Notes under the pieces: generated by a model
Seen by the model: the letters and a program-made list of their open reading frames with translations, nothing else
Told to the model about the DNA's origin: nothing
The model's database searches: none
Shown here: in pieces, positions 21,082 through 30,820 of the stretch
Layout of the letters: each line of letters begins with the position of its first letter
Position numbering within the stretch: the stretch's first letter is position 1
Source: Marinomonas algicola
GTDB taxonomy: Bacteria > Pseudomonadota > Gammaproteobacteria > Pseudomonadales > Marinomonadaceae
Reading direction: 5' to 3'
Length of the DNA stretch: 64,000 nt
Assembly: GCF_014805825.1 (NCBI RefSeq)
Contig: NZ_CP061941.1
Location: 1,302,001 to 1,366,000 of the forward strand
Made by a program: the position numbers and the translations under genes

Positions 21082-21684
21082 TTATATAAATATCATTGGT
21101 AGCGTTGACAAAAGTAGAACTCCCATAATGCTGTTAAATATTCGATGAAATTTTGGTTGTTGAAGTCTAGCGGAGACTAACTTTCCTATTGTAATCCACA
21201 TAAAAGAACCGGGTAGGGTCGCAATATTAAACATGATAATGCCGAGTAAAGCAGATGGCCAAAAAAGGTCACCATTTAGTGTGAAAGCCGAACTTGCGGT
21301 AATTAAGCTCGCCCATGACTTGGGGTTGATGGCTTGAAAGCTAGCCGCTTGGAGTACGCTCATAGGCTTAAGGTGGCTGTTTGTGTTGTGTATTTTTGCC
21401 GTCGCGATTTTTATAGACATATAAATAATATAACCCGCCGCCATAATAGTGCATACCTTGTGCATATATGGCCAGATTTTAAATAACTCTCCGAGTCCTA
21501 GTAGAATGGTTATATGCAATATTGTCATTCCTAAGCGGATTCCAATTACGTGTGGCAGTGTTTTTTTTATGCCAAAGTGCGCACCAGAATGAGCTAATAA
21601 AATATTATTCGGACCTGGTGTCATTGTGCTTATTAAGCAAAAGAGTATGAGTGCAGGTGTTAACTCGAGTAGTGCGCTATCCAT
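21082..21684 (-). CDS. LysE/RhtB-family amino-acid exporter
   Basis: About 200 residues with five to six hydrophobic segments and the family signature STMTPGPNNILLAHSGAHFG near the N terminus (proline-rich motif of LysE/RhtB transporters), followed by GIRLGMTI and a FQAINPKSW motif near residue 120. It should export an amino acid or related amine by proton exchange. I start at ATG 21684 because GGGA lies upstream; a more distal start at 21720 would add twelve residues and would lie within the operator palindrome. It is divergent from a MocR-type regulator, which probably controls it. Confidence 0.88.
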   Translation of the reverse strand: MDSALLELTPALILFCLISTMTPGPNNILLAHSGAHFGIKKTLPHVIGIRLGMTILHITILLGLGELFKIWPYMHKVCTIMAAGYIIYMSIKIATAKIHNTNSHLKPMSVLQAASFQAINPKSWASLITASSAFTLNGDLFWPSALLGIIMFNIATLPGSFMWITIGKLVSARLQQPKFHRIFNSIMGVLLLSTLPMIFI

Positions 21685-21704
21685 ATAACAATCCCAAAAT
21701 AAAT

Positions 21705-21760
21705 AATTGTATTGATACAATTAATGTTGTAATGTGATTTTATATTCTCATTTAATACAA
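21705..21760. promoter_or_regulatory. Putative MocR-type operator in the divergent lysE/mocR promoter
   Basis: A near-perfect inverted repeat AATTGTAT-TG-ATACAATT lies at 21705-21722, and a further direct copy of ATACAATT at 21755-21762. The two direct ATACAA hexamers (21715-21720 and 21755-21760) are exactly 34 bp apart. Bacillus GabR, the prototype MocR regulator, is known to bind two direct ATACCA repeats with a 34-bp spacer. A third ATACAATT at 21788-21795 is inside the start of the regulator gene. Confidence 0.55.
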
Positions 21761-21783
21761 TTTTGGGCAATTATTTTATTGTT

Positions 21784-23181
21784 ATGGATACAATTTTTAA
21801 TTTCACGAAAAATGACTTTTTTCAGGTATGTTCGAAGCTTCCAAAATATAAGGCTCTGGTGTTTTTGATTGAGCAAGCTATTCATTCTAAAGAACTACAG
21901 CACAAACAAAAGCTCCCCCCTCAGAGAGTGTTAGCGGATCAACTAGGCATTACGCACGGTACGGTTACAAGAGCTTATGATTTGCTTGAAAAAAAAGGAT
22001 TGGTAGAAGCAAAGCTTGGTGCTGGAACTTATGTGAATGCGTCAGCTAGTGTCTTTTTAGATGAAAAGCTGGTTAAGGAATATGACTTTGCCTCCAGTAT
22101 GCAACCAATGCTTGGTCAGCAATTTCTTGTTAAAGATGCTCTAAATGATCTTTCTGATGATTTGAGGTCAATAGAAGAGGTTATGAATTATTTCCCTAAA
22201 GGGATTCAAAAGCATAAAAAAATTGTTGCATCATGGCTTGCAACGAAAAAAATTGAAACAGTCGCAACGGATATCGCTTTTACTCAAGGTGCGCAGCAAG
22301 GAATTTATACTTGTCTTAATATTCTTTCTCAACAAGGAGATTACGTTTTGCATGAAGAGTTGGCTTACCCCGGCTTTTTTCGTGCGGCTGAGGCGAATAA
22401 ACTGAAAACTATAGAGGTTCCATTAACGAGTGAGGGCTTGGATTTAGTCTCATTGGAAAAATATTGTCAGGAATTTAAACCGAAGTTGCTGTATATCACG
22501 CCAAACATTCAAAATCCAACAAATATTAAATACTCAAATGCGCAGTTAGACTGTATTGCAAAATTGAGCATAAAATACCAGTTTTATATAATTGAAGACG
22601 ATGTAAATTATTGCTTACCAGAAAACTGGAGTATCCCTCTGCAACAAAAAATTCCAGACAGAGTCTTTTATTTGTCGAGTTTATCTAAGTATGTCGCAGG
22701 CGGATTAAGAGTTGCCTATGCTCTGGTTCCCAAGGCATGGCAACAGGCCTTTAATTTAAACATCCACAGCCAATGTTGGATGGTGTCAACCTTGTCTACA
22801 GAGCTTGCAACGCGTTTTTTACTTGAGAAAACCTTTTTATACAATCAATTTCAATTAGAAGAAGAAATGCGATTCCGGCAGCAGGCTTTTGAGGATTTTT
22901 TAAAAAAGCATGCGTTAACCGCTCGTAGAGGGGGGCTAAACATTTGGTTGACCTTGCCTAGTTATATAAATGCGCATCAGTTTAATAATTTTCTGGCATT
23001 AAAGAAGATTAAAGTCCGAGTAGCTGACTTATTTCGGTCGCCTAAATCCTCTTTGCCTTCGGTTAATTGTCTACGTATCTCGTTAGGCGGTTTTAATACA
23101 AGGGCAGATTTTAACGAGGGGTTAGACGAGTTTGAAAAAGCGCTAATGGAGTTTAATGACCAACAGGATATTGTCATTTAA
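21784..23181 (+). CDS. MocR/GntR-family transcriptional regulator with aminotransferase-like domain
   Basis: About 465 residues. The N-terminal winged helix (residues 10-85) has LPPQRVLADQLGITHGTVTRAYDLLEKKGLV, the GntR recognition pattern. The rest is a fold-type I aminotransferase domain with TPNIQNPTN and IIEDDVNY (PLP-contacting aspartate) and the SLSKYVAGGLRVAY stretch carrying the PLP lysine. Such regulators use PLP as effector or bind a PLP-amino-acid adduct. I start at ATG 21784; an in-frame TTG at 21763 would add seven residues, and no clear RBS decides it. It is divergent from the LysE exporter, which suggests amino-acid or amine sensing. Confidence 0.9.
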   Translation: MDTIFNFTKNDFFQVCSKLPKYKALVFLIEQAIHSKELQHKQKLPPQRVLADQLGITHGTVTRAYDLLEKKGLVEAKLGAGTYVNASASVFLDEKLVKEYDFASSMQPMLGQQFLVKDALNDLSDDLRSIEEVMNYFPKGIQKHKKIVASWLATKKIETVATDIAFTQGAQQGIYTCLNILSQQGDYVLHEELAYPGFFRAAEANKLKTIEVPLTSEGLDLVSLEKYCQEFKPKLLYITPNIQNPTNIKYSNAQLDCIAKLSIKYQFYIIEDDVNYCLPENWSIPLQQKIPDRVFYLSSLSKYVAGGLRVAYALVPKAWQQAFNLNIHSQCWMVSTLSTELATRFLLEKTFLYNQFQLEEEMRFRQQAFEDFLKKHALTARRGGLNIWLTLPSYINAHQFNNFLALKKIKVRVADLFRSPKSSLPSVNCLRISLGGFNTRADFNEGLDEFEKALMEFNDQQDIVI

Positions 23182-23313
23182 ATCTTATTGATTGTTAACA
23201 ATGTTGTGCTCGATGTTTGTGATTAATTCAGGATTTCGCGCTCAGATTTAAGTGTAGGTCTTTCAATTTTTCACCAAATAGTTCGTGTTGAGAAAGGTTC
23301 ATTGTCTATTAAA

Positions 23314-24027
23314 TTACTGAGTAAGGAAGCGGTGGATCCATTTTCTAACGACGGCTTCGTCTGTTTTTTTCTTCAATGATTCGATAGCTTTCAATATAGT
23401 CTCTTCTGGAATGACGTCTTTTTTTAAGTTCATAAGGTCTTGTAAATAGTTTTTGTCGAACTCGGGATGCCCTTGCATTGTTAGGATATTACGGCCAATA
23501 CTTAGCATATGATTTGGGCAAAAGTCATTTTTTAAAATTACTTGGCTATTTATTGGAGCTTGAACCACTTGATCTTGATGAATAACAATGAAATTCAGCG
23601 GCTGTTTTTCATCATTTGTATTCCAAGGCATAGAAATAGTAGAGGCAAAGCGAGTCGTTGAAATGCCTAAGCCCCAACCTTTAGGTGATTTTTCAACCTT
23701 CCCGCCAAGTGCCTGAGCAATGATCTGATGTCCGAAACAGATGCCGAGTAATTTTATCTTTTCTTGTTTTTGAATTGAACGAATGAAATTCTCTAATGGC
23801 GGGATCCAACTGTGTTCTTCGTAAGCTCCGTGGCGGCTCCCAGTGATTAGGTAGGCATCGCATTCCGATATATTTTGGGGAAATTGATGACGTTCAATAT
23901 CATAGATAGAAAATGTTAGCGCCGAACTGGTAGGTGATAAAAGATCAATAAACATATCACTGTATTCACCGTGCTGATTTACTAGGGCTGTATTAACGGA
24001 ATCACATTTCATAATGCCTAGTTTCAT
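23314..24027 (-). CDS. Class I glutamine amidotransferase-like protein
   Basis: About 237 residues forming one class I GATase domain. The nucleophile elbow is LLGICFGHQIIAQALGG (cysteine near residue 95), and the catalytic His-Glu pair is in MQGHPEFD near residue 183. This stand-alone type ('GMP synthase-glutamine amidotransferase domain' proteins) often has no known substrate; some act on gamma-glutamyl compounds. I start at ATG 24027 with GGAAGG upstream; an earlier ATG at 24045 lies before the RBS. It converges on the MocR gene, with the 12-bp palindrome ATTGTTAACAAT (23191-23202) between them. Confidence 0.8.
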   Translation of the reverse strand: MKLGIMKCDSVNTALVNQHGEYSDMFIDLLSPTSSALTFSIYDIERHQFPQNISECDAYLITGSRHGAYEEHSWIPPLENFIRSIQKQEKIKLLGICFGHQIIAQALGGKVEKSPKGWGLGISTTRFASTISMPWNTNDEKQPLNFIVIHQDQVVQAPINSQVILKNDFCPNHMLSIGRNILTMQGHPEFDKNYLQDLMNLKKDVIPEETILKAIESLKKKTDEAVVRKWIHRFLTQ

Positions 24028-24130
24028 GCTTTTCCTTCCCTTCATTTTAATGTAACAGACAGTGACTTATATTCGAGAAGATTATTCATAATTCTGTCTA
24101 CAAAATCCATTGAAATTTTTCGTATTGAAA

Positions 24131-24165
24131 TAAAAAAAGCCCCAATACAATATGTAATGGGGCTA
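24131..24165 (-). terminator. Intrinsic terminator after ppsA
   Basis: Read on the minus strand, AGCCCCA (24164-24158) and TGGGGCT (24144-24138) form a stem followed by a run of seven T. It lies about 75 bases after the ppsA stop and matches that direction of transcription. Confidence 0.8.
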
Positions 24166-24240
24166 AACTAGAGAGAGACTGCCTAAAAAATGTCGCTTCA
24201 AGGGGGACAGCGAACCATTAGATAGACAGGATAGCTGTGA

Positions 24241-26634
24241 TTAAACAGCCTTCTGATTTGATGTGTTACTTTTCAGTACCTCATCAAGATGCAGCCAGGT
24301 TTCCAGAACGGTGTCTGGGTTTAAAGAGATGCTTTCGATGCCTTGTTCAACTAACCAATCAGCGAAGTCGGCGTGATCCGATGGTCCTTGACCACAGATC
24401 CCAACGTATTTTCCTTTTGCCCTACACGCGGAAATCGCCATTTTTAGAAGCGCTTTGACGGCATCGTTACGTTCATCGAATTTGTCCGCGATTAAGCCTG
24501 AGTCACGATCCAGTCCTAGTGTTAGTTGTGTTAAATCATTAGAGCCGATAGAGAAACCATCGAAATACTCTAGGAATTGATCGGCTAATAGTGCATTTGA
24601 TGGTAGTTCACACATCATAACCACTTTTAGACCATTGTCTCCACGAGCCAACCCTTGCTCTTTGAGTAGTTCCGTTACTTGGCGTGCTTCTTCCACTGTT
24701 CTAACAAAAGGAATCATTATTTGCACATTGGTAAAGCCCATCTCATTGCGAACTCTTCTGATTGCCTCACACTCAAGAGCAAAGCAGTCTTTAAAGGATG
24801 GGTCTATATAACGGGCTGCACCACGGAAACCAAGCATTGGGTTCTCTTCATCTGGCTCAAACAATGGGCCACCAATTAAGTTGTGGTACTCGTTCGATTT
24901 AAAATCGGATAAACGAACAATCACAGGCTTATCAGAGAAAGAACAAGCAAGAGTTGAAACACCTTCGACCAGTTTGTCGACATAGAACTCAACTGGACTA
25001 TTGTATCCAGCAATGCACTGAGATATTTCTTCTTGTAAGCTAGCATCAAGTGAGTCGAACTCAAGTAGCGCTTTAGGGTGAATGCCAATCATTCTATTAA
25101 TGATGAATTCTAAGCGAGCAAGGCCGATGCCTGCGTTAGGTAGCATGGCAAAGTCAAAGGCACGATTCGGGTTACCGACGTTCATCATCACTTTTACAGG
25201 AATGTCAGGCATATTACCGACTTCAGATGTGATCACTTCAAAAGGTAAAATATCTTTATAAATCATGCCCATATCACCCTGAGCACAAGATACAGTGACG
25301 GCTTGGTTTGTTTTTAATACTTTGGTCGCATCACCACATCCAACAACCGCTGGAATGCCTAATTCACGCGCAATGATGGCCGCATGGCAGGTTCTGCCTC
25401 CTCTATTTGTAACAATAGCAGAGGCTTTCTTCATAATCGGTTCCCAATCTGGGTCGGTGATGTCAGTAACAAGCACATCCCCTTCTTGAATTTTGTCCAT
25501 TTCGCTAATTGATGATAGAACTTTTACTGAGCCAGCGCCGATTTTATGTCCAATGGCTCGACCTGTTATCAAAATATCGCTCTCTTGTTTTAAAACGAAT
25601 CGCTCCATACTTTGGAGGTTTGATTGGCTGCGAACCGTTTCTGGTCGGGCTTGTACAATGTACATCTTTCCATCGATACCATCTTTGGCCCACTCGATAT
25701 CCATTGGGCGCTGGTAATGTTGTTCGATAATACAGGCTTGGCGAGCTAGGTCTTCAATCTCCTCATTTGTCAGAGAAAAGCTGTTTTGTTTTTCTAATGT
25801 AACAGGAACAATTTGTACCAGTTCTTCCGAGCCCGACGGTGCGTATTCCATTTTTTGTGCTTTACTGCCTAATGTTTTTCGAACAACAGCAGGGCGTTTA
25901 TTGGATAACGTTTTCTTATGAACATAGAACTCATCTGGGTTTACAGAGCCTTGAACCACCATTTCACCCAAACCGTAGGCGGCTGTGATAAATACAACGT
26001 CATCAAATCCTGACTCTGTGTCTAAGGTGAAAAGCACGCCGGAAGCTCCAATATCGCTTCGAACCATTTTTTGGATCCCAGCAGAAAGAGCGACGCCTTT
26101 GTGCTCAAATCCTTGATGCACTCGATAAGAAATGGCTCGGTCATTAAATAAAGAAGCAAAAACGCGTTTAATAGAAAGCTTGATACTTTCTAAACCGCAT
26201 ACGTTAAGAAAAGTTTCTTGTTGGCCCGCAAAAGACGCGTCAGGTAAATCTTCGGCCGTTGCTGAAGAGCGAACCGCAAAAGAGGCATCATTGTTATCAG
26301 TACTAAGAACAGTAAATGCCGCTTCAATTTCTTGATTAAACGCTTCAGAAAAAGAGGCATCTTCAATCCACGTGCGAATTTTTAACCCGGCATCGGCCAA
26401 AGCATGAACGTCATCGACGTCTAATGAGTCTAATAAAGTATGAATACGGTCGTCTAAACCGCTTTCAACTATAAAGGATTGATAAGCGTAAGCCGTGGTA
26501 GCAAATCCATTAGGAACTTGAATTCCCAAACGAGTTAGATTTGAGATCATTTCGCCAAGAGAGGCATTTTTTCCGCCAACTTGATCAACGTCTGTCATTT
26601 TCAGATCTTTAAACCACTTGATAAATTTGCTCAC
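24241..26634 (-). CDS. ppsA: Phosphoenolpyruvate synthase
   Basis: A 797-residue enzyme that makes phosphoenolpyruvate from pyruvate and ATP (releasing AMP and phosphate), needed for growth on lactate, pyruvate or alanine. Domains in order: ATP-grasp (residues 10-330, with VGGKNASLGEMI), the swivelling phosphohistidine domain with GGRTCHAAIIARELGIP (His near residue 420), and the TIM-barrel PEP-binding domain with the late catalytic cysteine in VGICGQGPSDH. Length and motifs match E. coli PpsA. It is divergent from its own regulator ppsR across about 215 bp and has its own terminator. Confidence 0.97.
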   Translation of the reverse strand: MSKFIKWFKDLKMTDVDQVGGKNASLGEMISNLTRLGIQVPNGFATTAYAYQSFIVESGLDDRIHTLLDSLDVDDVHALADAGLKIRTWIEDASFSEAFNQEIEAAFTVLSTDNNDASFAVRSSATAEDLPDASFAGQQETFLNVCGLESIKLSIKRVFASLFNDRAISYRVHQGFEHKGVALSAGIQKMVRSDIGASGVLFTLDTESGFDDVVFITAAYGLGEMVVQGSVNPDEFYVHKKTLSNKRPAVVRKTLGSKAQKMEYAPSGSEELVQIVPVTLEKQNSFSLTNEEIEDLARQACIIEQHYQRPMDIEWAKDGIDGKMYIVQARPETVRSQSNLQSMERFVLKQESDILITGRAIGHKIGAGSVKVLSSISEMDKIQEGDVLVTDITDPDWEPIMKKASAIVTNRGGRTCHAAIIARELGIPAVVGCGDATKVLKTNQAVTVSCAQGDMGMIYKDILPFEVITSEVGNMPDIPVKVMMNVGNPNRAFDFAMLPNAGIGLARLEFIINRMIGIHPKALLEFDSLDASLQEEISQCIAGYNSPVEFYVDKLVEGVSTLACSFSDKPVIVRLSDFKSNEYHNLIGGPLFEPDEENPMLGFRGAARYIDPSFKDCFALECEAIRRVRNEMGFTNVQIMIPFVRTVEEARQVTELLKEQGLARGDNGLKVVMMCELPSNALLADQFLEYFDGFSIGSNDLTQLTLGLDRDSGLIADKFDERNDAVKALLKMAISACRAKGKYVGICGQGPSDHADFADWLVEQGIESISLNPDTVLETWLHLDEVLKSNTSNQKAV

Positions 26635-26850
26635 GATGACTCCTAATGTTTACGCGATATTATTTTTATAACTTGTGTTTACGAACCAGATTATTTTCGG
26701 TGTAATGAAAATAACAATCACACGCTTCCCACAAAGCAGACTTATTGTAGGGAGATTCATTGGAAGGAATAAACCTGAATATTTGATGTAGTTTTATTTC
26801 AATCAAGAAAGTTGATCTTGTCAAATAACAACAAAATGGTGGAAAAACGT

Positions 26851-27654
26851 ATGAAAGTGTATTTTGTATCAGATGGCACGGCTATTACAGCCGAAGTGTT
26901 TGGCTCGGCTATGTTGTCTTTTTTCGATGTGAAAATTGACACCTTAAGTGTGCCTTTTTTGACAACAGAAGATAAAGCGAGAGGTTTCTGTAAGCAAATT
27001 AATAATGAAATTGCATTAGGTCATCAAACCTTAGTTTTTTATACGATCTCAGATCCTGTGATTAGCGATATCATCCAAACAAGTGACAGTCATTGTTACA
27101 ATTTATTTGGTGATTTATTGTCTCCTATAGAAAATGCGCTAGGGGTAAAGGCAAGGCCGACCGCTCAAAAAGCACATGGCATAAAAGAAGGGGTATACGA
27201 TGGTCGTATTGATGCAATAAATTACGCCTTAGCCAACGATGACGGGTGTTCAATAAAAAATTTAGATGAGGCACATGTTATTTTATTAGGCGTTTCTCGT
27301 TCAGGAAAAACCCCCACCAGTTTGTATTTGGCCATGCAATATGGAATTAAAGCGGCAAATTATCCGTTAACGGAAGATGACTTTGATCCGCTCAAACTTC
27401 CTAAGGCACTTAAAGAGCAAAAGAGAAAGCTTTATGGATTAACGATTGATGCAAATAGGTTGCATGAAATTCGCACAGGAAGAATGGCCTCGAGTAAATA
27501 TGCCTCCTTACGTCAATGCCGATATGAATTGTCTGAGGTAGAAACACTTTATAGACAAGAGCGGATTCCATTTTTAAACTCGACGCGACTTTCTGTGGAA
27601 GAAATTTCCACCAAAGTAATGGCGGATATGAACTTAGATCGACATAGAGTCTAG
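26851..27654 (+). CDS. ppsR: PEP synthase regulatory protein (bifunctional kinase/pyrophosphorylase, DUF299)
   Basis: About 267 residues. The family start VYFVSDGTAITAEVFG is followed by the P-loop GVSRSGKTPTSLYLA near residue 150. PpsR uses ADP to phosphorylate a threonine of PEP synthase next to the catalytic histidine, switching it off, and reverses this with phosphate. I choose ATG 26851, preceded by GGTGGA at a seven-base spacing; an in-frame ATG at 26836 and a TTG at 26812 are possible. The divergent arrangement with ppsA is the classical one. Confidence 0.93.
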   Translation: MKVYFVSDGTAITAEVFGSAMLSFFDVKIDTLSVPFLTTEDKARGFCKQINNEIALGHQTLVFYTISDPVISDIIQTSDSHCYNLFGDLLSPIENALGVKARPTAQKAHGIKEGVYDGRIDAINYALANDDGCSIKNLDEAHVILLGVSRSGKTPTSLYLAMQYGIKAANYPLTEDDFDPLKLPKALKEQKRKLYGLTIDANRLHEIRTGRMASSKYASLRQCRYELSEVETLYRQERIPFLNSTRLSVEEISTKVMADMNLDRHRV

Positions 27655-28088
27655 TAATTGATCAGCGAATACATCTAAAAAACTGATCTATTCGCTAAAA
27701 TCATGACTTCTTTACACGAAAAAGACTTTTTCATCCTATTGGATACCCAAAGTTATTTGCATAAGGAAAGGTAAACGCATGCAAAAAAGCGAATAATCAA
27801 GACTTTGTTGTCTACTTTCACTGTATCTTGTGCTGTTATCGCACAGAATGGCTTCTTTAATTGCTTTATACTGTTTTTGGTTAAAGTGAATTCTTCTCTT
27901 CTTAGTATTAATGAATGCCCACCTTGCTCCATCTATTAAAGAGTATTCTTTGAGAATGATCTATAATGGGTAAAAATTGTCATACCTCATTGTTATTATC
28001 AATTCTGCTTGTTTGAGTTCGGTATAGAGGTTAGGCAAAAACCATTACAAGCAACCTATATGTATAGGCTGTTTAATTGAAGGATAGA
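27655..28088. other. Intergenic region between ppsR and rnr
   Basis: About 430 bases with no supported gene. Just after the ppsR stop, GATCAG (27660-27665) can pair with CTGATC (27683-27688), and the overlapping AGCGAATA (27664-27671) can pair with TATTCGCT (27689-27696). These are alternative hairpins without a T-run. On the minus strand a frame of 74 codons (27736-27960) is open, but it has no start codon near its beginning and resembles nothing I know. The rest shows nothing recognisable; the rnr promoter must lie near its right end. Confidence 0.45.
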
Positions 28089-30791
28089 ATGACTTTGAGT
28101 AAAAAAAATATAAATGATCCCTTTCTCCAGCGTGAAGCCTCTAAATATGAAAACCCCGTTCCAAGCCGTGAGTTCATACTGGAGTTCTTAGCCGGTGAAA
28201 ACCGTCCTATTGGGCATGAAGAGATGTGTGGGATTTTTCAACTTCAGAATGACGATGAGATTGAAGCGCTGCGTCGTCGTTTAATTGCTATGGCACGAGA
28301 CCATCAGCTTAACTCACTTAATAATGAATATACCGTACTCGAAGAATCAGACCTTATTGAAGGTAGAGTTCAGGGAAACAAAGAAGGTCATGGATTTTTA
28401 TTACGTCAAAATGACGATGATATCTTTTTGTCCTCACGTCAAATGCAAAATGCAATGGACGGTGACTTAGTAACTGTTAGGTTGTCAGGTCGAAATGTCA
28501 AAGGACGTTTAGACGGCATTATTGTTGAGGTCTTAGAACGAAAAAATCATCGCATAGTGGGGCGTTATTATGAAGAGAGCCAAGTTTCTTTTGTGACACC
28601 TGAAAACCCTCGTATATCGCAAGATATTTTAGTTTCAAAAGAATCTGGATTAACCCCGAAACATGGGCAATATGTTGTCATAGAGCTGTTAACTTTCCCA
28701 GAAAAAGGCCAAGCCGCTACGGGCATCATAACCCAGGTATTAGGCGACTTTATGGCTCCAGGTCTAGAGATAGACATTGCTATCCATAAATTTGATATTC
28801 CAAACGATTGGCCTGCCGCTGTGTTACAGCAAGTTAAGCATTTCGGTTTTGACGTCGATGAAGCCGATAAGGTCAATCGAGTCGATTTACGTGATACGCC
28901 TTTTGTCACTATTGATGGCGAAGATGCGCGCGATTTTGATGATGCTGTTTACTGTGAAAGAACACCGGGTGGTTGGAAATTGTTTGTTGCCATTGCCGAT
29001 GTATCGCATTATGTGAAAAAGGGCACGGCATTAGACGAAGAAGCGACAGTGCGTGGTAATTCGGTGTATTTTCCTGGTCGCGTTGTGCCAATGTTACCAG
29101 AGGTCTTATCGAATGGTTTATGTTCATTAAATCCAGACGTTGACCGTCTTGTTATGGTGTCTGAAATCTCTTTAACAACGCGTGGCAAGATGCGTGGTTA
29201 TAAGTTTTATGAAGGTATTATTCGTTCTCATGCCCGTTTAACTTACTCGAAAGTTGCTAAAATGATTGCAACGGAAATAGATGATCAAGGTGAGGCATTA
29301 AGGCAGAGATATGCTTCTTTAGTATCCCATATCGACTCTTTATTTGGTCTTTATAATGTTCTCAAAGACGCTCGTGCTGAACGTGGTGCAATGGAGTTTG
29401 ATACCGTTGAGACTCGTATGGTGTTTGATCAAGAATCTAAAATTGAGCAAATTGTTCCTATTGAACGAAATGATGCGCATAAGTTGATAGAGGAATGTAT
29501 GTTGTGCGCAAACGTTGCGACCGCTGAGTTTCTATTAAAAGCCAATATCCCTGCATTATTTCGTGTGCATGAAGGGCCAAAAGAAGAGCGTTTACAAACG
29601 TTAAGAACGTATCTGTCTGTTTTAGGTCTGGAATTGGGTGGTGGGTTAAAGCCGACGCCCGATGACTACGCGTTGTTATCTCAACAAATTCACGGTCGAG
29701 TTGACGCTCGTAGTATTCAAACTATGATGTTGCGTTCAATGAGTCAGGCGTCTTATCAAGCGGATAATCATGGCCACTTTGGCTTGAATTATACGGCCTA
29801 TACACACTTTACCTCTCCTATTCGTCGTTACCCTGATCTCTTGGTTCACAGAGCCATTCGATATTTGATTCGCGGGGAAGGTCGTCCTAAAGTAACTCAG
29901 GCATACCGAGTACCGAATAGTCCAGAGATTAAAAAGAATAAAATTTACAGCTACGATGATGCTCAAATGGATGATTTGGGAACCAATTGTTCCATGACGG
30001 AAAGACGTGCGGATGAAGCTACGCGTGATGTTGAGTCATGGCTGAAATGTCAGTACGTAGAACAGCATATTGGGGAGGGTTTTGATGGTGTTGTTACTGC
30101 CGTCACGCCATTTGGCCTTTTTGTCGAACTGAAAGATTTATTTGTAGATGGTTTAGTCCATATATCATCGTTAGGAAAAGATTACTTTATCCATGACCCT
30201 GATTTACAAGCCATTATAGGCGAACGTTCAGGACGTGTTTATCGTTTGGGGGATGTGCTTAAGGTTGTTGTTGCTAAAGTTAATTTAGAACAGAGAAAGA
30301 TTGATTTAGACCTGCAAAATGATGGCACGGCAAATAATAAAAGTCGTCGTCCTAAACCTATCAAGCGTGACGATGTATCAGAATTAGACATGCAACTTGC
30401 TCAACTGCCTTCATTGGAGCTGGGTGGAAGGGCTAAGAAGAAGGAAAGGTCCGATTCTGGTACTGAAAACGCTTTTAAAGTGGACGCTGAAGAAGTCGCT
30501 CTTACAAATACCAATGAGGCGGTCAGTAATAAGCCTAAGCATCGTAAAGGGAATGGCGAGAATACACGACCAAGTAGAACTAAGGTGAAAAAAAAGCCAA
30601 CAAAGAAAGTTGATTTAAAAAGTAACGGTGATGAAAAAGTAAAGCCGAAAAAGAAGAAAAAACCTTTAGTAAAGAGCAAAGACAGTAATGCGCAAAAGGT
30701 AAAGGTTAAAAAAGATGCCGATACCGCTGTAAAAAAGACGAAGAAAAAGTCTAAAAAAAGTAATGCTAAGCCGAGATCCGGTACAGCGTAA
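28089..30791 (+). CDS. rnr: Ribonuclease R
   Basis: A 900-residue processive 3'-5' exoribonuclease that degrades structured RNA and helps rRNA and mRNA quality control. In order: an N-terminal helix-turn-helix (residues 30-80), two cold-shock domains, the RNB catalytic core with DGEDARDFDDAVYC (magnesium-binding aspartates, near residues 277-290) and HFTSPIRRYPDLLVHR, an S1 domain near residues 660-745, and a very Lys-rich tail (about residues 780-900) typical of RNase R. I start at ATG 28089, which has AAGGA upstream; a TTG at 28077 precedes the RBS. rlmB follows after 29 bases, as in E. coli. Confidence 0.97.
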   Translation: MTLSKKNINDPFLQREASKYENPVPSREFILEFLAGENRPIGHEEMCGIFQLQNDDEIEALRRRLIAMARDHQLNSLNNEYTVLEESDLIEGRVQGNKEGHGFLLRQNDDDIFLSSRQMQNAMDGDLVTVRLSGRNVKGRLDGIIVEVLERKNHRIVGRYYEESQVSFVTPENPRISQDILVSKESGLTPKHGQYVVIELLTFPEKGQAATGIITQVLGDFMAPGLEIDIAIHKFDIPNDWPAAVLQQVKHFGFDVDEADKVNRVDLRDTPFVTIDGEDARDFDDAVYCERTPGGWKLFVAIADVSHYVKKGTALDEEATVRGNSVYFPGRVVPMLPEVLSNGLCSLNPDVDRLVMVSEISLTTRGKMRGYKFYEGIIRSHARLTYSKVAKMIATEIDDQGEALRQRYASLVSHIDSLFGLYNVLKDARAERGAMEFDTVETRMVFDQESKIEQIVPIERNDAHKLIEECMLCANVATAEFLLKANIPALFRVHEGPKEERLQTLRTYLSVLGLELGGGLKPTPDDYALLSQQIHGRVDARSIQTMMLRSMSQASYQADNHGHFGLNYTAYTHFTSPIRRYPDLLVHRAIRYLIRGEGRPKVTQAYRVPNSPEIKKNKIYSYDDAQMDDLGTNCSMTERRADEATRDVESWLKCQYVEQHIGEGFDGVVTAVTPFGLFVELKDLFVDGLVHISSLGKDYFIHDPDLQAIIGERSGRVYRLGDVLKVVVAKVNLEQRKIDLDLQNDGTANNKSRRPKPIKRDDVSELDMQLAQLPSLELGGRAKKKERSDSGTENAFKVDAEEVALTNTNEAVSNKPKHRKGNGENTRPSRTKVKKKPTKKVDLKSNGDEKVKPKKKKKPLVKSKDSNAQKVKVKKDADTAVKKTKKKSKKSNAKPRSGTA

Positions 30792-30820
30792 TACAATTAT
30801 AAGTTGAAAATTAGGTAATT

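Noticed and set aside
30401..30796. 131-residue minus-strand frame opposite the end of rnr
   Set aside because: It is the antisense of the Lys-rich tail of RNase R (giving a Phe/Leu-rich pseudo-membrane protein), a typical artefact.
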